NCBI GenBank assembly: GCA_964396055.1
Contig: CAYNDV010000018.1
Location: forward strand, 1-50,155
Reading direction: 5' to 3'
Length of the DNA: 50,155 nt
DNA from: CAYJPV01 sp964396055
Lineage (GTDB): Bacteria; Acidobacteriota; Vicinamibacteria; Vicinamibacterales; JAKQTR01
Position numbers and translations under genes: made by a program. Of the stretch, positions 1 through 8,221 are shown piece by piece. The notes beneath the pieces were generated by a model. The model worked only from the letters and a program-made list of their open reading frames with translations, made no database searches and was not told the DNA's origin. Positions within the stretch are counted from its first letter, which is position 1. Every line of letters starts with the position of its first letter.

Positions 1-1006
1 TGAAGTGCGACACCGCGTTCACCGACTTGATCGACATCATCGGCCCTTCGAAGGTGGACATGCCGTAGTAGGTGACGGCCACCACGAAGAACTTCAGGAT
101 GGGGTCGTCGCGCAACTTGTCCCAGGCGCCGCGCAGGGTGAACAGCCCGTTCACCATCCCGCCCCACGACGGCATCCACAGGATGAGCGAGAAGAGCATC
201 CCGAGGGTCGACGCCCACTCCGGAAGGGCCGAGTAGTGCAGGTGGTGCGGGCCCGCCCAGATGTAGACGAACACCAGCGACCAGAAGTGCATGATCGACA
301 GCCGGTAACTGAACACCGGCCGGTCGGCCGCCTTCGGCAGGTAGTAGTACATGAGGCCCAGGTACGGCGTCGTCAGGAAGAACGCCACCGCGTTGTGGCC
401 GTACCACCACTGCATGAGGGCGTCCTTCACGCCCGAGTACGCCGAGTAGCTGCCCAGCAGCGAGTACGGCATCGCCATGCTGTTGCCGATGTGCAGGATG
501 GCCACCGCGACGATCGAAGCCAGGTAGAACCAGATCGCCACGTAGAGGTGTTTCTCCCGCCGGATCGCGATCGTCCCGAAGAAGTTGATCGCGTACACCA
601 CCCAGAGCACCGCAATAACGACGTCCAGCACCCAGGGCAGTTCCGCGTACTCCTTGGCCTGGGTGTTGCCGGTCACCAGCGCCACCGCCGCGGCGGCGAT
701 CAGCAGCTGCCACCCCCAGAAATGCACCTGCGAGAGCCGGTCGCTGAAGAGGCGCGTCTTCAGGAGCCGCTGCATCGAGTGGTAGGAGCCGGCGAAGATG
801 ATGTTGCCTACAAACGCGAAGATGACCGCGTTGGTGTGCAGCGGACGCAGCCGGCCGAACGTGAGGTACGGGGCGAGGTTGAGCGCCGGCAGGAAGAGCA
901 TCGCCGCGATCAGGACGCCCACGAGCATGCCGACCACGGCCCACACGACGGCGGCCAGGAAGAACAGCCGCGGGGTCTGGTCATCGTAGTGCACGGTGTC
1001 GCTCAT
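1..1006 (-). CDS. ccoN: cbb3-type cytochrome c oxidase subunit I, partial (C-terminus beyond the left edge)
   Basis: This is the catalytic haem-copper subunit of the high-affinity terminal oxidase in the cytoplasmic membrane, which reduces O2 and pumps protons. Reading the minus strand from the ATG at 1006 gives MSDTVHYDDQTPRLFF and an open frame of 335 codons that runs off the window. Visible family motifs are a first helix, RPLHTNAVIF with a haem-ligand His (H57), the WYGHNAVAFFLTTP segment, and the WAGPHHLHY di-histidine typical of the CuB site. The start lies 4 bp after the stop of the Rrf2-type regulator, so the two are almost certainly co-transcribed. The remaining cco genes would lie to the left, outside the window. 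The family call is firm; the 3' end is missing only because the window stops. Confidence 0.95.
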   Translation of the reverse strand, partial: MSDTVHYDDQTPRLFFLAAVVWAVVGMLVGVLIAAMLFLPALNLAPYLTFGRLRPLHTNAVIFAFVGNIIFAGSYHSMQRLLKTRLFSDRLSQVHFWGWQLLIAAAAVALVTGNTQAKEYAELPWVLDVVIAVLWVVYAINFFGTIAIRREKHLYVAIWFYLASIVAVAILHIGNSMAMPYSLLGSYSAYSGVKDALMQWWYGHNAVAFFLTTPYLGLMYYYLPKAADRPVFSYRLSIMHFWSLVFVYIWAGPHHLHYSALPEWASTLGMLFSLILWMPSWGGMVNGLFTLRGAWDKLRDDPILKFFVVAVTYYGMSTFEGPMMSIKSVNAVSHF

Positions 1007-1010
1007 CGGT

Positions 1011-1547
1011 CTACCATCCTCTTTGGGTGGATTCCGTTCGAACGCCGGTCCCCGGGGACCGGCTGCCGGACCGGGCGTCGCACGCGGGCCGCACGGGGAT
1101 CCGCACGCGGAAGGGGGACGCGGGCAACGTTCCCGCCGGCTCGGACGCGGGCGGCTGGCCCACCAGGGCGGCCACGCGCGCGCCGGCGAGCACGTCGCGC
1201 ACCTGCGCCTGGGCCTGCCGCCAGATCGGGTGGGCCGGACACTCGGGCGAGCGGTGGCACCCGCCGGTGATCACGCAGGCGTTCAGCGCCGGGATGCCAT
1301 CCACCGCCTCGACAACGTCGAGGACGCTGGCGTCCCGCCCCGCGTCGGTCAGTTCGTAGCCGCCGGTCTTGCCCCGGTACGGCACGATCAGCCCGTGCTG
1401 GGTCAGCGGCCGAAGCACCTTGTAGAGAAACGGGGCAGGCACGTCGCACTCGGCGGCCAGATCGGTGAGACACATGCGCGCACGCGGAGGGAGGCCCGCG
1501 AGCACGAGCGTGGCTCTGAGGGCATAGTCGGCGGCGCGAGAGACCAT
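1011..1547 (-). CDS. Rrf2-family Fe-S transcriptional regulator (IscR/NsrR-like)
   Basis: The predicted protein has 178 residues. It begins MVSRAADYALRAT, the usual Rrf2 winged-helix start, followed by a DNA-binding domain (about residues 1-75). Three cysteines then occur as C91-X5-C97-X5-C103, the spacing of the [2Fe-2S] ligands of IscR. Rrf2 proteins of this type sense iron-sulfur status, NO or redox. I chose the ATG at 1547 because the family homology begins there. An upstream ATG at 1580 and a longer frame from 1664 are possible, but the latter would put the operator inside the gene. The C-terminal 50 or so residues are Pro/Ser/Arg-rich and longer than usual. The gene directly precedes ccoN, so control of the oxidase by Fe-S, NO or oxygen state is inferred. 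Confidence 0.88.
   Translation of the reverse strand: MVSRAADYALRATLVLAGLPPRARMCLTDLAAECDVPAPFLYKVLRPLTQHGLIVPYRGKTGGYELTDAGRDASVLDVVEAVDGIPALNACVITGGCHRSPECPAHPIWRQAQAQVRDVLAGARVAALVGQPPASEPAGTLPASPFRVRIPVRPACDARSGSRSPGTGVRTESTQRGW
1035..1062. repeat. Two abutting perfect palindromes before ccoN
   Basis: A 10-bp perfect palindrome (CGTTCGAACG, 1035-1044) is followed without a gap by an 18-bp perfect palindrome (CCGGTCCCCGGGGACCGG, 1045-1062). Both lie within the 3' end of the regulator gene, 30-70 bp upstream of the ccoN start. They could be an operator or an mRNA hairpin between the two cistrons. No function is known. Confidence 0.5.
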
Positions 1548-1587
1548 TGGCTGGAAGAACCCGGGGGGCGACGGCACCATTGCCGGA

Positions 1588-1612
1588 AAATTGGAGTCCC
1601 AGACTCCAATTT
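1588..1612. promoter_or_regulatory. Perfect inverted repeat, putative Rrf2 operator
   Basis: The two 11-bp arms, AAATTGGAGTC and its exact reverse complement, are separated by the 3-nt spacer CCA. It stands out as AT-rich in very GC-rich DNA and lies 40-65 bp upstream of the chosen start of the Rrf2-type gene, where an autoregulatory operator would sit. Rrf2 regulators bind dyad sites of about this length. The assignment to this regulator is inference from position. Confidence 0.75.
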
Positions 1613-1766
1613 GCCGAGCTTGAGCAATGCGCGTGCCGCACTCTATCACAACGGAATTGCGCACGAACCCGGTGAGAACCCGTGATCACGGACCACTCAG
1701 TGCGGGATTCCCGGCAGTCCGCCGGAGTACCGGAGGCGCGCCTCGCCGGCTCCCCGGCCGGTCTTC

Positions 1767-3548
1767 TCACCGCAGCCGGATGAGGGCGCCGCGGTCGGTG
1801 TACGGATCGTAGGCGTACCGGTAGACCTGGCGATCCGGGAACGCATCGAACAGCCGGTTGTTCTCCGTCCCACGGTCCAGCGCGAAGATCACCGGTCCGT
1901 CGTACCGGCCCCAGTTGCGCGTGTGGTCCGTCGGGGCCATGGGCCAGCGCGTCCCCGTGGGCGTCGAGACGATGACGACGGCCTTTGCCAGGCGCGCGGC
2001 GTCCACCACGCGGTACAGGTCGGTGCGCTGGTGCACGATCGTGCCGACGTGCCACACGTGCCGCCCGAGCAGGGGCAGGGCCACGACGACGCTCACCGCG
2101 AACAGATAGAAGTACCAACGGCCGGCCGTCGTCTTGGCAGCCCACGTCGTTTCGCGCACGGCCAGCCACGCGGCCGGCAGCACCACGAACGGTAGCGCTT
2201 CGAAGTAGTAGCGCGGGCCGTACCGGTTTCCGCCATCGTCGACGTAGAAGTAGTAGCCGGCCACGAGGCACAGGGTGACGGCGCCGAAGAGCCGGTGGTA
2301 CCGGGGGGCGCCGCCAGCCCCCATCGCGATGACAGCCAGGCCCAGGACGGCGGGCGGGGTCCACACCATCCAGTCCCACAGGTTCGCCAGCATGATCTCC
2401 GTGCCTTTCGACAGGAGGTTGGCCGGGAACCACCGGGCGTCGTAGTACTCGAAGCCGTTCATCGGCAGCACGCCCCACTGCCCCGTGAGCGTGGCGTTGT
2501 GCCAGAAGAAGAGCGCCGCGATCGGCAGCGAGGCGGCCAGGAACCCCGCCGCGAACCGCCAGTGGCGCCAGCCGCCGCGAAGGTAGTGGAAGCCGAACGG
2601 CAGCCCGCACATCAGGGCGGTGAAGAAGCGGGCGGCGAACGCCGCGCCGAAGGCCGCGCCCGCCAGGAGCCCCCACCCGAAGCCGTCGCGCTCCGTGCCA
2701 CGCAGCGCCGCGGCGGCGAAGACGAGCAGCGCCAGCAGCGTGAACGTGTGGGCGTAGAACGACGCGCTGTTGAGCAGGAAGAAGGCCGACCCCGCCATCA
2801 CGACGGTGCCCACCAGCGCGACACGATCACCGTACCACCGGCGCGCAGACCAGAAACAGACCGCCACGCACGCCGCCGCCAGCAGGGGGTTGAGGAGCCA
2901 CGCGGGGAGGCCTGCCCGCGCGGCGGTGTAGAGTGCGACGGGCCAGCCGGGGGGGAAGACGGAGAACACGCGGCCGTCGAGGACGCGCACGTGGCCGAAA
3001 TCGAAGAAGGGCTGGAGCGGGTGCTCCGGATACCAGGCGCGGCCGTCGAGCCACGCGCGCACCTGGAACAGGTAGCCGTACTCGTCCCCCGAGTTGGGAA
3101 ACCGCAGCAGGATGCGGTCGGCCAGCAGGCACGCCAGCACGAAGGTCGCCGCTGCGGCTGCCCCCGCCACCAGCACGGGGCGGGAGCGCAGGCGCTCGCA
3201 GAGCGTCACCAGCCGGTCGTACTGCCGACCCGTGAAGGCCTGGGCGTATTCGCCGGGAATGAGGAGCGCGATGGCGCCACACGCGATCGCGGCGTACAGG
3301 GCGGCCAGGCGATCGGCGGCCGCCAGGTAGTCCGACAGCGGCAGGCTGGCCCAGGTGGGGATAATGGCCCGCAGGATCCAGCGCGTGTGGCGGGCGTGCG
3401 CACGGGCCACGTACGCGTGGCCGTACACGACGTAGACGGCCAGCGCGGCTCCGGCGACGGCCCCCAGGCCGGCGGCCACAGCCTGGAACGTACGGTGGGA
3501 CGGTGCCACGCATCTCGTCGGATCGCCGGGTGACAGGGGCTGCGTCAT
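1767..3548 (-). CDS. Polytopic membrane protein, GT39/ArnT-like glycosyltransferase fold
   Basis: This 593-residue membrane protein has about ten or more hydrophobic helices. After the first helices there is a PNSGDEYGYLFQVRAW segment; an acidic pair in the first periplasmic loop is characteristic of GT-C enzymes of the PMT/ArnT/GT39 group. These enzymes transfer sugars from polyprenyl-phosphate carriers to lipid or protein acceptors on the periplasmic face. The C-terminus (from about residue 540) is a soluble tail. I chose the ATG at 3548 (MTQPLSPGD) because the frame upstream, to 3725, encodes non-hydrophobic, low-quality sequence. The gene is divergent from the histidine kinase. The acceptor is unknown. 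Confidence 0.7.
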   Translation of the reverse strand: MTQPLSPGDPTRCVAPSHRTFQAVAAGLGAVAGAALAVYVVYGHAYVARAHARHTRWILRAIIPTWASLPLSDYLAAADRLAALYAAIACGAIALLIPGEYAQAFTGRQYDRLVTLCERLRSRPVLVAGAAAAATFVLACLLADRILLRFPNSGDEYGYLFQVRAWLDGRAWYPEHPLQPFFDFGHVRVLDGRVFSVFPPGWPVALYTAARAGLPAWLLNPLLAAACVAVCFWSARRWYGDRVALVGTVVMAGSAFFLLNSASFYAHTFTLLALLVFAAAALRGTERDGFGWGLLAGAAFGAAFAARFFTALMCGLPFGFHYLRGGWRHWRFAAGFLAASLPIAALFFWHNATLTGQWGVLPMNGFEYYDARWFPANLLSKGTEIMLANLWDWMVWTPPAVLGLAVIAMGAGGAPRYHRLFGAVTLCLVAGYYFYVDDGGNRYGPRYYFEALPFVVLPAAWLAVRETTWAAKTTAGRWYFYLFAVSVVVALPLLGRHVWHVGTIVHQRTDLYRVVDAARLAKAVVIVSTPTGTRWPMAPTDHTRNWGRYDGPVIFALDRGTENNRLFDAFPDRQVYRYAYDPYTDRGALIRLR

Positions 3549-3724
3549 GGCACGGGTCTTGGTCCGAGTGCACGTTCGGCCGCGAGTGACGCATGAGCCT
3601 ATCACGGGACGCACGCCGCCGATCTCGATGGCCAACGCCGGTGTGGATCGGATAAAAAGAAGGGCTACGCACAGGTGGCGCCGGGCCGGCGACGCCGGGC
3701 CGGACCGCGGAGGCGTCTCCATCA

Positions 3725-5854
3725 ATGAACGCGTCGACTGCGATTGGCTTGATCGAGAACGCCGCGCTGCTGCTGGCGCTGGCCGTCATTTACGACTGGC
3801 TCGCGGTGCCGAAGGCCGATCCGAAGCACCCGCGGCTGCAGCAGGTCATCGGCGGCGCGCTGGCGGGCGCCGTCGGCGTGATCATCATGACCAACCCGGT
3901 GCCGTTCGGCCCGGGCATCCAGTTCGACACGCGATCAGTGCTCCTCTCGGTGACGGCCCTCTTCTTCGGGCCGATCGCCGCAGCGGTGGCCACGGCGCTG
4001 ACCCTGGCCTTCCGGGTCCATCTCGGCGGCGCGGGCGTGGTCATGGGCGTGGCGGTGATCCTCACCTCCAGCGTCGTCGGCCTCGCCTGGCGATCCCTGC
4101 GGCGACCCGTGGCGTCGCTGCCGACGACGGGCGAACTGCTGGCGCTCGGCGCGGTCGTGCACCTGGCGATGCTCGTCTGGATGGCGGCGCTGCCCGGCGC
4201 CGCCGCCGCCAGCGCCTGGCGGTCGATCGCCCTGCCCGTGATGCTCATCTACCCGCTGACGACCGCCGTCCTGGGACGCGTGCTGGTCGGCCGCGGCGAG
4301 CGTCACCAGGCGACCGACGCCCTGCGGCAGAGCGAGGAGAAGTTCCGGCGCCTGTTCCAGGACCACGCCGCCGTGAAGCTGCTCATCGATCCCGCCACGG
4401 GGAGGGTTGCCGACGCGAACGAGGCGGCGGCCCGTTTCTATGGCTGGTCGGTGGACGAACTGCGATCGATGCACATTCAGGACATCAACGCGCTCCCGGC
4501 GGACCGCGTGGCGGAGGAGATGGAGCGGGCCCGGCATCAGAAGCGAATCCACTTCGAGTTCCGCCACCGGCGCGCCGACGGGTCGCTGCGCGACGTGGAG
4601 GTGCTCAGCAGCAGCGTGGACATCGGCGGCCGTCCCTACCTCCACTCGATCGTGCACGACATCACGGGGAAACGGGTGGCCGAGGAGGAGCGGCAGCAGC
4701 TGGCCGCGCAGCTCGTGCAGGCCAAGAAGATGGAGGCGGTCGGCCGCCTGGCTGGCGGGGTCGCCCACGACTACAACAACATGCTCGGCGTGATCCTCGG
4801 CTACGCGGACCTGGGCCTCGGCGCCCTCGAACCGGCCCACCCGGTCCACCCGTTTCTCGAGGAAATCCGGTCCGCCGCTCGCCGGTCGGCAGCGCTCACC
4901 CAGCAGCTGCTGGCGTTCTCGCGCCAGCAGGCCATCGCCCCCCAGCTCGTCGACCTGAACGAGGCGGTCGAGGGCATGCTCAAGATGCTGCGGCGCCTGA
5001 TCGGCGAGGACGTCCACATCGCGTGGCACCCGGGCTCCGGCGTCTGGCCCGTCATGATGGACCTCACGCAGCTCGATCAGATCCTGGTCAACCTGTGCGT
5101 GAACGCCCGCGACGCGATCGCCGACGTGGGCACGATCACGATCGAGACCCGCAACGCCACGCTCGACGACCCCTCCTGCGCCGCACACCCGGACGCCCGG
5201 CCTGGCGCGTTCACGGTGCTGTCGGTGAGCGACAACGGGGTCGGCATGGACGCCGACACGCGGGAACATCTGTTCGAGCCGTTCTTCACCACGAAGGACA
5301 TCGGGAAGGGCACCGGCCTCGGCCTGGCCACCGTCTATGGCATCGTCCAGCAGCACCACGGGTTCATCGACGTGCGCTCGGCTCCCGGGGAAGGCGCGAC
5401 GTTCGTCATCCACCTGCCGCGGGCCGAGGCCGCGCCGGCGCCGGCGCCCGTGCCGGACGACAGCCTGCCGGCGGCGGACGGGACCGGGACGATCCTGCTC
5501 GTGGAGGACGAACCCCAGGTGCTCCGCCTGACCGGCATGCTGCTCGAGCGTTTCGGCTATGCCGTCCTGGCCGCGGGCACGCCCGCCGACGCGATCCACC
5601 TGGCCGCGACGCACCCCGGCGAGATCCAGCTGCTGATGACGGACGTGATCATGCCCGACATGAACGGCCGGCAACTCGCCGACGCGATCCGCGCCCGCCG
5701 TCCGGGCATCCGGGTGCTGTACATGTCCGGCTACACCGCCAACCTCGTGGCGGACCGGGGCGTGGCGGACGGTGGCGAGCCACTCCTGCAGAAGCCGTTC
5801 ACCGGGGCCGAGCTCGCCGCCCGGGTGCGCGCCGCCCTCGACGGCCCGCCCTGA
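3725..5854 (+). CDS. Hybrid sensor histidine kinase (5TM-5TMR_LYT, PAS, HisKA, HATPase, receiver)
   Basis: This is a membrane sensor kinase of 709 residues. Residues 1-190 form a multi-helix membrane domain of the LytS/YhcK type, with the FGPGIQFDTRSVLL and FRVHLGGAGVVMG segments. A PAS domain follows (about 200-315). HisKA carries the phospho-acceptor in GGVAHDYNNML (H348). The HATPase domain has the N-box NLCVNARDA and the G-boxes DNGVGMD and GKGTGLGLATV. A C-terminal receiver domain (about 580-705) has the phospho-acceptor D640 in LMTDVIMPDMNG and the conserved Lys in QKPF. No separate response regulator lies next to it, so output would go through an Hpt or an unlinked partner. The stimulus is unknown. 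Confidence 0.93.
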   Translation: MNASTAIGLIENAALLLALAVIYDWLAVPKADPKHPRLQQVIGGALAGAVGVIIMTNPVPFGPGIQFDTRSVLLSVTALFFGPIAAAVATALTLAFRVHLGGAGVVMGVAVILTSSVVGLAWRSLRRPVASLPTTGELLALGAVVHLAMLVWMAALPGAAAASAWRSIALPVMLIYPLTTAVLGRVLVGRGERHQATDALRQSEEKFRRLFQDHAAVKLLIDPATGRVADANEAAARFYGWSVDELRSMHIQDINALPADRVAEEMERARHQKRIHFEFRHRRADGSLRDVEVLSSSVDIGGRPYLHSIVHDITGKRVAEEERQQLAAQLVQAKKMEAVGRLAGGVAHDYNNMLGVILGYADLGLGALEPAHPVHPFLEEIRSAARRSAALTQQLLAFSRQQAIAPQLVDLNEAVEGMLKMLRRLIGEDVHIAWHPGSGVWPVMMDLTQLDQILVNLCVNARDAIADVGTITIETRNATLDDPSCAAHPDARPGAFTVLSVSDNGVGMDADTREHLFEPFFTTKDIGKGTGLGLATVYGIVQQHHGFIDVRSAPGEGATFVIHLPRAEAAPAPAPVPDDSLPAADGTGTILLVEDEPQVLRLTGMLLERFGYAVLAAGTPADAIHLAATHPGEIQLLMTDVIMPDMNGRQLADAIRARRPGIRVLYMSGYTANLVADRGVADGGEPLLQKPFTGAELAARVRAALDGPP

Positions 5855-5878
5855 CGCGCGGCGGGCGACCGCCGGTCT

Positions 5879-5910
5879 GTATAGTTATGCGCCTTGGAGT
5901 ATACTTATCC
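5879..5910 (+). promoter_or_regulatory. 20-bp-spaced direct repeat in front of argG
   Basis: GTATAGTTATGC (5879-5890) and GTATACTTATCC (5899-5910) match at 10 of 12 positions and start exactly 20 bp apart, two helical turns. They sit immediately before the argG ATG at 5912 in otherwise GC-rich DNA. The second copy contains TATACT, which could act as a -10 box and would give a very short or absent leader. A paired site for an arginine repressor is one reading, but it does not clearly match a published ARG box. Confidence 0.45.
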
Positions 5911-5911
5911 A

Positions 5912-7273
5912 ATGGCGAACATCCTGCAGCAGCTGCCGGTGGGTGAACGGGTCGGCATCGCGTTCTCGGGCGGGCTCGACACCTGCGCCGCGCTCCACTG
6001 GATGCGCCAGCGCGGCAGCATCCCCTTCGCCTACACCGCCCACCTCGGCCAGCCCGACGAAGACGACTACGACGCCATCCCCCGCAAGGCCATGACCTAC
6101 GGGGCCGAGCAGGCCCGCCTCATCGAGTGCCGCGCCCAGCTCGTGGCCGAGGGCCTCGCCGCCCTCCAGTGCGGGGCGTTCCACATCTCGACCGCGGGCC
6201 AGCTCTACTTCAACACCACGCCCCTCGGCCGCGCCGTGACCGGCACGATGCTCGTCTCCGCCATGCAGGAGGACGGGGTCAACATCTGGGGCGACGGCAG
6301 CACCTACAAGGGCAACGACATCGAGCGCTTCTACCGCTACGGCCTGCTCGTCAACCCCCGGCTCCGCATCTACAAGCCGTGGCTCGACCAGCGCTTCATC
6401 GAAGAACTCGGGGGCCGCGCCGAGATGTCCGCCTACCTCGAGGGCGCGGGGCTCGAGTACAGGATGAGCGCCGACAAGGCCTATTCCACCGACTCCAACA
6501 TCCTCGGCGCCACCCACGAGGCCAAGGACCTCGAGTACCTCGACAAGGGCGTCAGCATCGTCAACCCGATCATGGGCGTGGCCTCCTGGCGCGACGACGT
6601 CGTCGTCAGGCCGGAAACGGTCAGCCTCCGGTTCGAGGACGGCATGCCCGTGGCCATCGACGGCCGGACGTTCCCGTCGGCGCTCGCCCTGTTCATGGAA
6701 GCCAACGCCATCGGCGGCCGCCACGGCCTCGGCATCTCGGATCAGATCGAGAACCGGATCATCGAGGCCAAGAGCCGGGGGATCTACGAGGCACCGGGCC
6801 TCGCCCTGCTGCACATCTGTTACGAGCGCCTCGTGACGGGCATCCACAACGAGGACACCATCGACCAGTACCGCGCCAACGGCCGCCGGCTGGGCCGCCT
6901 GCTCTACCAGGGCCGCTGGTTTGACCCGCAGGCGCTCATGCTGCGCGAAACGGCCCAGCGGTGGGTGGCCCGCGCCGTCACCGGCGAAGTCACCCTCGAG
7001 CTGCGCCGCGGCAACGATTATTCCATCGTGGACACCACGGGGCCCGATCTGACCTACCACCCCGAGCGGCTGACGATGGAAAAGGGCGAGGAGGTGTTCT
7101 TCACTCCGCAGGACCGCATCGGGCAGCTGACCATGCGCAACCTGGACATTCTCGACACGCGCGACAAGATCCGCGTGTACCATCGCGTGGGGCTGATGGG
7201 CACCACACCCCACGAGGGCCTGCCCCTGCTCCCCGCGTCGAAGCCCGACCACGACCCCAGCTGGGCCGAGTAG
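5912..7273 (+). CDS. argG: Argininosuccinate synthase
   Basis: This enzyme condenses citrulline and aspartate with ATP to form argininosuccinate, the penultimate step of arginine synthesis, in the cytoplasm. The 453-residue protein starts MANILQQLPVGERV and has the N-type ATP pyrophosphatase loop AFSGGLDT at residues 17-24. The length and the segments IWGDGSTYKGNDIERFYRYG and STDSNILGATHEAKDLE identify the longer, E. coli-like class. The ATG at 5912 was chosen over an in-frame TTG at 5894 because homology begins there. A GGAG at 5896-5899 is about 12 nt away, so the ribosome site is weak. No other arg gene is adjacent. Confidence 0.97.
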   Translation: MANILQQLPVGERVGIAFSGGLDTCAALHWMRQRGSIPFAYTAHLGQPDEDDYDAIPRKAMTYGAEQARLIECRAQLVAEGLAALQCGAFHISTAGQLYFNTTPLGRAVTGTMLVSAMQEDGVNIWGDGSTYKGNDIERFYRYGLLVNPRLRIYKPWLDQRFIEELGGRAEMSAYLEGAGLEYRMSADKAYSTDSNILGATHEAKDLEYLDKGVSIVNPIMGVASWRDDVVVRPETVSLRFEDGMPVAIDGRTFPSALALFMEANAIGGRHGLGISDQIENRIIEAKSRGIYEAPGLALLHICYERLVTGIHNEDTIDQYRANGRRLGRLLYQGRWFDPQALMLRETAQRWVARAVTGEVTLELRRGNDYSIVDTTGPDLTYHPERLTMEKGEEVFFTPQDRIGQLTMRNLDILDTRDKIRVYHRVGLMGTTPHEGLPLLPASKPDHDPSWAE

Positions 7274-7303
7274 GCGCAGCCGGGGTCGGAGGGTGCGCGT
7301 CGC

Positions 7304-8107
7304 TCAGATCTGCGAGTAGGCCGTCGGACGGAGGAACGCCGCCACCATCGCCGCCGTCACGGTGTTGGCGAACGCGGGATCCGAGCTCAGCTTCTTCCAG
7401 TCGGGCGAGTTGCGGAACGCCTCCCAGGCCTGCTCCCGCGCCGCCATGTCCGCGTGCACGGTCATGTAGACCAGGTTCGGCTGGCGCCGCCCCACGAGCG
7501 TCTGGCCGAAGAACACCGACCGCATCCCCACGCGATCGAAGATGGCGATCTCGCCGCCCTCGTTGAACATCTCGATCTTCTTGAGGGCCGCCGTTTCGCT
7601 GTGGCTCTCGTAGACGCGCAGTTCGAAGAGGCGCGGCTTGTTGCCCGCGACCTCCGCCGGCACCCGCACGCGCGGCACGTGCGTAAACGCCTGAAGCAGG
7701 GTCGACTCGTAGCGGACGTACGCCGGGTTGTCGATCGAGGCCGACAGGTACGCGGCCGCCGCCTTCTGGTACTCGGGGTCGGCGGCCAGCCGCGCCGGCG
7801 CGTCGAGGAAGGTCGGCAGGTCCGGGTACGGCACGAGGACGTAGAGGTTGAGCGGGTTGTCCCCCGACAGCACGGTGAACACCCCGACAGGCCTGCAGCC
7901 GATCCGGTTCCACGCCGGCAGGCACGCCTTCTCCAGGTAGTCGTGCAGCACGGCTTTCCGGTTGCCCGTCTGCATTTCGTAGACCCGCAGTTCGTAGAAC
8001 TCGCGGGACGCCCCGGCCCCCTGCGCCGACGCCGGGGCGCCCGCGCCCCCGGCCAGCACCGCCCCACCCGCCAGCACCGACTGCGTCAGGAAATCTCTGC
8101 GCTCCAT
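7304..8107 (-). CDS. Tat-exported NIPSNAP-family protein
   Basis: The 267-residue protein begins MERRDFLTQSVLAGGAVLAGG, a twin-arginine signal (RRDFLT) followed by a hydrophobic stretch and an Ala-rich cleavage region. Two copies of the NIPSNAP ferredoxin-like fold follow. The first begins YELRVYEMQTGNRKAVLHDYL (about residue 37) and the second ELRVYESHSETAALKKIEMF (about residue 160). The family has no settled biochemical role. The ATG at 8107 places the RR motif at the N-terminus. The gene is convergent with argG, about 30 bp away, and divergent from the GH3 gene. Export through Tat suggests a folded periplasmic protein. Confidence 0.85.
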   Translation of the reverse strand: MERRDFLTQSVLAGGAVLAGGAGAPASAQGAGASREFYELRVYEMQTGNRKAVLHDYLEKACLPAWNRIGCRPVGVFTVLSGDNPLNLYVLVPYPDLPTFLDAPARLAADPEYQKAAAAYLSASIDNPAYVRYESTLLQAFTHVPRVRVPAEVAGNKPRLFELRVYESHSETAALKKIEMFNEGGEIAIFDRVGMRSVFFGQTLVGRRQPNLVYMTVHADMAAREQAWEAFRNSPDWKKLSSDPAFANTVTAAMVAAFLRPTAYSQI

Positions 8108-8142
8108 GGCTCCTCCTCTGCCCGCAGAGCCTACCACGTCCG

Positions 8143-8166
8143 GAAAAGGGGCCTGGCCCCTTTCTC
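8143..8166. repeat. AAAGGGGCC/GGCCCCTTT palindrome, copy 1
   Basis: Nine-base perfect arms (8145-8153 and 8155-8163) flank a single T. This copy lies between the divergent NIPSNAP and GH3 genes, so it cannot be a simple 3' terminator here. It belongs to the same family as the copies near 21334, 21379 and 30435. Confidence 0.7.
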
Positions 8167-8221
8167 CTGCAGTACAGTAGGCACACGCCGGGCATCACGT
8201 CCGCCGCTCACGGAGTCTGTC

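Noticed and set aside
5..1270. 421-codon plus-strand frame rich in R, H and Q
   Set aside because: It is the complement shadow of ccoN and the Rrf2 gene; the minus strand gives coherent protein families, and such R/H/Q-rich frames are common opposite GC-rich genes.
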